Shown here: piece by piece, positions 58,942 through 64,000 of the stretch
Position numbering within the stretch: position 1 is the first letter of the stretch
Layout of the letters: each line of letters starts with the position of its first letter
Source of the DNA: Datisca glomerata
Lineage: Eukaryota; Streptophyta; Magnoliopsida; Cucurbitales; Datiscaceae
Direction: 5' to 3'
NCBI GenBank assembly: GCA_003255025.1
Contig: QANY01002260.1
Location: 62,001 to 126,000 of the forward strand
DNA: 64,000 bases
The notes under the pieces: model-generated
The model's input: the letters and a program-made list of their open reading frames with translations, nothing else
Told to the model about the DNA's origin: nothing
Databases searched by the model: none
Made by a program: the position numbers and the translations under genes

Positions 58942-60122
58942 CACTACTAGAAAACTACCTTTCCCGGCAGTTTCATGACACTAGAACAATTATGTGTTTT
59001 GATAGCACATGACAATTGTGTTTGGGTGAAATTTTTCTGATTTCTAATAGCTAATTTCTCTTGTTTGGGGATGATGTGTGAAACACAAATCTCTTTTGGT
59101 TTATTTTCTTGCTATTTCTTGTTTCTGGGTTTTATAATTTAAAAAAATTATTTTTTCCTTTAATTTGTTCTAAATTTTCAAGGCAACTTCTTATTATTGT
59201 TTGTTGTCTGAAATGCCAGTTGCAGCAAGAGAAAGTTCCAGAAGTTCTAGCAAGCAAGCCACAAGGTGCTCTTACAGCCAACGACACAAGAGTTCCTGAA
59301 GCATCACCAAGGCAGTTACTTGCGCGACCACCTCCTCACCAAGGAAAACCACTGAGTGGATCTTCTAGGGTACATCCGCCTTCAGTGCTTAAAGGACTGC
59401 CAACTCCTCTCCTCTTATGGCCAATGACCCTAAATCCACAAAACTTAAGTGATGGGTTGTAGGATTTGTTAGATGCGAACTTATACTAGATTTTAATTTT
59501 TTTGGATAAATTTCTTCTGCTTGCTCTATGTAAAAAATTAATATATAATTATCATTCTGAGATGTGATTTCTAGTTGACAACTAGTATGTAACAATTTTA
59601 ACTAATTAAATAAAATATTTTATGATTTTGTTATTTCGTGATATTTTCTGAAAACTTATTTATTTTTATTATTGTACAATTGCAAGTATAAATAATAAAA
59701 AAAAGATAAAGAAAGTATTTAATAACATGAACAAAATAATAAGTAATGAAAATGCTATGAAAGACATACAGTAACATTTATAAAAGGCTATGAAAGACTC
59801 ACGATAGCTATAAAAGGTACTGAAAGGCCTACGATAACATTTATAAAATACTATGAAAGACCTACTAGAGCATTTATAAAATCCTATGAAAGGATGCGTT
59901 TTTTAAACGCTACGAAAAGCGTTTGGTAGCTTTTAAAAAATTCTATTAAAAACTTTTGATGGTGTTTTTTAAACGCTATCGTAGACTTTTTAAAGCGTTT
60001 AAAATGCTATCATAGGTAGTAGACTTTTAATAACGTCCGTATACATTGCTCTTTTGAAAACACTATCGAACTCCTATGATAGCATTTTTTTGCCGCTATC
60101 GTAGTGTTTTTTTGTTGTAGTG
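58942..60122. mobile_element. Putative CACTA element or two CACTA ends
   Basis: The left end CACTACTAGAAAACTACC and the right end (CACTACAACAAAAAAACACT on the other strand) are both good CACTA termini. The right subterminal zone (59760-60120) has repeated CTATGAAAGRC / AACGCTATCGTAG modules. The flanking triplets differ (TAT on the left, GCA on the right), so these may be ends of two different elements or a rearranged one. Confidence 0.5.
59220..59462 (+). pseudogene. Proline/serine-rich exon, possibly captured
   Basis: After a clear acceptor (TTGTCTGAAATGCCAG, preceded by a T-rich tract) an open frame of 80 codons runs to TAG: LQQEKVPEVLASKPQGALTA, then rich in P, S, R and L (RQLLARPPPHQGKPLSGSSR). 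Composition is far more GC-rich and codon-like than the flanks. It looks like the last exon of a host gene carried between the two CACTA termini. The family is not recognised. Confidence 0.5.
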
Positions 60123-60260
60123 GCAACCAAAGAATATATCATTTGAACTACTGTGTGATGCCAGTGATTTTGTAGTAGAAGTTGTATTAGGAAAGATAAA
60201 AGTAGGTAAACTATATGTAATTGATTATTCAAGTAGAACTCTCAACAATGTTTGGTTACG
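60123..60260 (+). pseudogene. Ty3/gypsy RNase H fragment
   Basis: Plus strand: ISFELLCDASDFVVEVVLGK, then YVIDYSSRTLNN. This is the start of gypsy RNase H (FELMCDASD-x-AVGAVLGQ ... YASRTLN). The G-A of the GAVLG motif is changed. It begins directly at the CACTA border (60122/60123), so the transposon cut the gypsy element here or joined it by rearrangement. Confidence 0.8.
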
Positions 60261-61074
60261 CTCAAAATATACTTACTTTTATTGCAATATTAATTGAGGT
60301 GTCATTCCCACGAGGAAGTGTCTTAAAGAAAATGTTAGCAAACCAGAACAGACATACACTCAGATTAAAAAGAATTTTATGACAAACAAATGAAAGAACA
60401 TTTGATCAGAAGACAATAGGCTTATGAACTGTTTTGAACTTTCACATTCTTACTACAAACCTACTTTAGGATTTTAAAGGTCAATTTAACATGAGAATAA
60501 GATGTTAGAGCCCGATGCATAGAAGATGAGGACAATACTGTCTTCTAGAGATGTCAGAAGACTTTTAGCACAATTTGTTTTCTTTTCTTTCTGTTTTTTC
60601 TAAATTTTTCATGTTTCTTTTTTGTTTAGTTTTCCTTTTTATAGTACGCAACATTCACATGGCTCGATAAATTATAATAGAGATAGAAAAATTGATCATA
60701 AACTAATTATTTTGCAATCATATCTACATAGCAAAACACGAATATAAATTTAAGCTTATTCACACATGTCATGCAAACTTATTTAGGTAAGAAATGATAA
60801 CATATGCAATACCAACCAAGTGCATGAATATGCTATCACTCCCAACCTAAATCTAAATGAGATAATGTCCTCAATGTATGAAAATTATAAAAGAAATTAA
60901 AAATTGAAAGGACAAATGAGTAGTGGGCGAATCTAAAACAAGACAGCTAACAAAAAACAGCATAAAGAAATAAAAAATTAACAATTGCAAATAGATCTAT
61001 ACTACTATAGGAGAGATATGACTTGATCAAGATTGGTAAGTCGAAGTCACCAAAATGATCTCCTTCAGTTGGTC
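60261..61074. other. Retrotransposon-like non-coding sequence
   Basis: No frame of note. TTGAGGTGTCATTCCCACGAGG at 60295 resembles TTGAGGTGTTGATCCCTCGAG at 63320; such words are common in plant gypsy internal regions. Nothing else supported. Confidence 0.35.
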
Positions 61075-61301
61075 AATTCTCTTCACATAATGTTCAACTA
61101 TTGCCCATTTACTAAAAAAATTATCTCATTAGTTGGGCCCTCAACCTCAACAACACTATTTTAGAAAACTTGTTTCACCAGATAAGGACAGGTCCACCTA
61201 GATCTCAGCCGACTAGGGTGGACATGCAATCGAGACTCATAGAGATACAACCATTGGTTCAGCTCAAAATGTTTCTTTAGGATCTGTTGACATGAGCCGC
61301 T
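61075..61301 (-). pseudogene. Ty3/gypsy integrase C-terminus, distal piece
   Basis: Minus strand: LKKHFELNQWLYLYESRLHV, HPSRLRSRWTCPYLVKQVF, stop, SVVEVEGPTNE and VNGQ. This matches the '[23 protein letters not shown] ... VEI ... F-VNGQRLK' end of gypsy integrase. It breaks at the solo LTR (61302) and continues at 63116. Confidence 0.8.
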
Positions 61302-63115
61302 TGTTGGGATTATGCCCATAAAGTAAGATATAATAACTGTTTATGAGTATTTAATTATTTCTCAGATATTTTGTATTACTGAATTTATTTAATGAATGAA
61401 AGTTATTCTATCAATTAAAGTGTGTTTATAATTTACTCAAGTTCCAGAATTATTGTCAACGTAAGAAGCATAAAGACATATGGGTCTTCCTGATAAACTC
61501 GTCCGAAATAGTTCAGAACATTATTCACAGCATTAGAATCGACTGGACAATCGAGTCTGATTATGATTGTTAGTTTGAACCAAAGGATGATGGTCTCGGG
61601 GGAGTGTAGATTCTAACAGTTAATCTGGATATAAAATATGTTGAATAGACTCGTAACAAATTAGTTTAGAGCTAAATTATTTATCTAGTTCTAAATCTAT
61701 TTATTACACCTTAAAGATATTTTTGTAATTACTTTAATCCTGAGGTGAATATAAAGTTTGACTTAGTTACTTACAGTCATTGATATGCTAATGGAGTGAG
61801 TTTGAATTGTCAGACAATACCTCAGCTATTGGGATTGTGATATAACTGTGTTGAAATTACGTGATTCATAGATATGAAAATTCGTGGCGAGATTGCAAAT
61901 ACAACAATATCACATTATGTTTTATCGATGAGTGTGTGAATAAATTAACTTGGTCAAGTATTCGATGAAATGAATCATTGAATAAGACATGATAAACTGT
62001 ACGAGTAATTCACTGTTATGTCTTTCTTATTCACAGTAAATAAAAGAGTTAAGAAATAATAACTAGTGGGGTAAAATGATAATTTTATATCCCGATCTTA
62101 CTGATATTCACGAAGGGTAATATGTTAAAATATTCTATAGACAGTGAAATAAAAGAATTAAATTCATGTAGCGCGCATGAATCGAGAGTTGATTCGGTAT
62201 TGGACCTGTAGTGGAGTCGTACGTGTCAAGATTAAAAAGGTCAGGAATTTATGTAGATAAATTCACCGAGTATTTGAATCCTATACTTTTATTAATGTGG
62301 GTCCATTAGGTCTTAGGAGTAGTTTAGAAGGATATGTTATAGGTGTTGTCACTTAATTGGTGATATGTGTTGTCACTTAATTGGTGAATAGCAAGTAATT
62401 AATGTTCAAATTAATTAATTGATTATTTTCTAATTATTGTATAATTAGTAAATAATATAAATTAATTAATTAACTGATAAAAATTAATTTTATTTATCAA
62501 TTTGGATTGATGAATTTAGACACAACATTGACTCTAGGAGGATATGTAATTTTCAGAAATAGCAAATATTAGGGGGTGAATTTTTGGTAATTTAACATAT
62601 ATGGTTATATGTGTAAATTCTAAAATTATTACATAAGGGATGGCAATAGGGTTGCATCCCTAACCTTGAACACAATGTGTAATTACACAGAGTAGAGAAA
62701 ATATATTTTCTCCCCTCCCAAACTTTTGCCGCCGAAAACCAAGATGGAGAAGGAAAAAATTGATTTTTCTTCTCTAGTTGTTTTGAAAGCCCAGACTCAA
62801 TTCCTAATCAACAACTGATTGAGATATACTTTTGAATCCTACGAGTGGTTGTTGGTATAAAATTCGAGTTCTAGGAAGAACAAAGAACACAAAGACAATA
62901 AATAGAATTCCACTAAGTCAGAAATTCTCTGATATAACATAATGTATAAATCGTTTCTACCTTTATTCAATAGGTTCAACTAAGTATGGATAGTCGTAAG
63001 TATGATTTTAATATTTAATATGATTAAATTAATTTTAGAATTTTTTTTTATATTTCACCTATGAACCGTTCGTGATTCAATGATTTTTCTTTAAATTTTA
63101 AAACTCGATCCAACA
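61302..63115 (+). repeat. Solo LTR, same family as copia C, 1814 bp
   Basis: Starts TGTTGGGATTATGCCC and ends CTCGATCCAACA, flanked by CCGCT (61297-61301) and CCACT (63116-63120), a 5-bp duplication with one change. It is the inverted counterpart of the copia C LTRs near 39.2-41.2 and 45.5-46.6 kb. No internal region remains. It interrupts a gypsy integrase reading on the minus strand, so it is younger than that element. A 25-base tandem duplication (GGTGWTRTGTGTTGTCACTTAATT type) lies at 62340-62390. Confidence 0.85.
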
Positions 63116-63245
63116 CCACTTTCATATTTTCCTTGTAAATCTTAGAATTATCTAAGGCGTCGTTCTTCAACTCTTCGATTTCTATGACAAGTGTAGTTCT
63201 TGTTGAAGACCTGCAGCACTAAACCTGAAGTTAAGGGCTTTAACA
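63116..63245 (-). pseudogene. Ty3/gypsy integrase C-terminus, proximal piece
   Basis: Minus strand: FSAAGLQQELHLS, then LVIEIEELKNDALDNSKIYK with ENMKV, the 'AAGL-R-LQL-ELEELRNDAYENAKIYKEKTK' stretch of gypsy integrase. It leads into the solo LTR; the next residues appear at 61301 and below, with one frame shift. Confidence 0.75.
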
Positions 63246-64000
63246 ACCTAATATGCTTTATGTTCAAGTTCAACAGTGATTAAGCTCAAAATATATTTAA
63301 GGATATAGCAATATAGATTGAGGTGTTGATCCCTCGAGTAGGTGTCATCAAGGTTATCGAAATAAAGAACTTAACGAAAATTAATAATAAGAAAAGAAAT
63401 TACAAATAGACAAAGAAAAGTAAATTAAAGGCAATATTGTTTTGAGAATTCGATAATAGAAGTGATTAAAAATTTAAAAAAAGTGCAAGGCATCATAAAT
63501 CCCTTTTAAGCTTGTTTAACTATTTCTACTTTGATTTGAAATATAACTCAATGGAATGCTTCACAGCCCAAATATACAATCGAAAACTATGTAATTTAAG
63601 ACCATAAAAATATTAATATAATTTATATGTGAAAAATTTTTTCTACTAAAACATGCTCAGTTATATCTTATGAGTTATCTAAAATCGACAATATATATAA
63701 TGACAATAATGCAGTAAAAGGTCAATTTATGAAACAAATTTATCACTAACAAATATATTCTAACAATTACCACATAGTGTAACTGAATTTATGTGAAAAA
63801 GAAGAACATAATTTTTAGATTATAAAAAAATAATGACAAAGAGTTAAAACATAAACAAATTAAAACTTGTCAAAACAGGAAGCGAGTTAAAGCATAAAAA
63901 GAAAAACTATACTTAAAATTTTATCCCTAGCCTTACTTGAAACTCTAACCTAACTTACAACTCATCTCACATGTTCTTGAGAAAAAATATGAGAAGAACT
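63246..64000. other. AT-rich end of the window
   Basis: Probably more gypsy-related non-coding sequence: GAGGTGTTGATCCCTCGAG at 63320 is the kind of word found in such elements. No frame or RNA gene was recognised. Confidence 0.3.

Overview
The window looks like plant nuclear DNA, most likely a eudicot. It is AT-rich, has plant intron signals (GT donors, AG acceptors) and plant-type Ty1/copia, Ty3/gypsy, LINE, CACTA, hAT and tRNA-SINE remains, and holds one intact gene of a plant-specific transcription factor family. The species cannot be told from the sequence.

Only one gene is convincingly intact: an intronless zinc-finger homeodomain (ZF-HD) factor of 255 aa at 29426-30193 (+), with a TATA box about 90 bases upstream of its ATG and roughly 3 kb of AT-rich flank. 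Nearly everything else is layered transposon debris.

Layout. 0.1-3.05 kb: decayed CACTA (En/Spm) transposase, + strand. 3.05-6.0 kb: AT-rich, nothing recognised. 6.08-8.63 kb: three LTRs of one small gag-only Ty3/gypsy element (TR-GAG type), minus. 9.1-11.7 kb: host-gene fragment with a PHD-finger/IDM1-like N-acetyltransferase exon. 11.74-12.17 kb: a 217-bp duplication joined at the window's only N. 12.1-18.7 kb: Ty1/copia relic (minus), split inside integrase by a complete 4055-bp CACTA (12639-16693, TSD AGA) carrying exons and introns of a receptor-like cytoplasmic kinase, i.e. a Pack-CACTA. 18.8-22.0 kb: another CACTA transposase relic. 24.1-26.1 kb: copia RT/RNase H and 3' LTR, + strand. 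26.1-31.2 kb: ZF-HD gene and flanks. 31175-33999: complete hAT with perfect 8-bp TSD. 34.3-37.5 kb: tRNA-derived SINE and a CACTA (34419-37270, TSD CGG) inserted in another CACTA's subterminal repeats. 37.8-38.9 kb: LINE ORF1/endonuclease fragment. 39.2-46.6 kb: copia with both long LTRs (minus). 46.8-53.1+ kb: second copia (minus), interrupted by a 1.2-kb non-autonomous hAT (49030-50241). 53.1-57.4 kb: LTR-like AT-rich sequence and a GC-rich islet. 57.2-60.1 kb: two-exon gene fragment, a solo LTR (57746-58254, TSD AAATC) and CACTA ends around a proline-rich exon. 60.1-63.3 kb: gypsy pol fragments, one split by a 1.8-kb solo copia LTR.

The elements do not work together as a pathway. What they record is a nesting history: target-site duplications and reading frames that rejoin across insertions give the order of events. 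The most interesting theme is repeated pick-up of host-gene pieces by DNA transposons.
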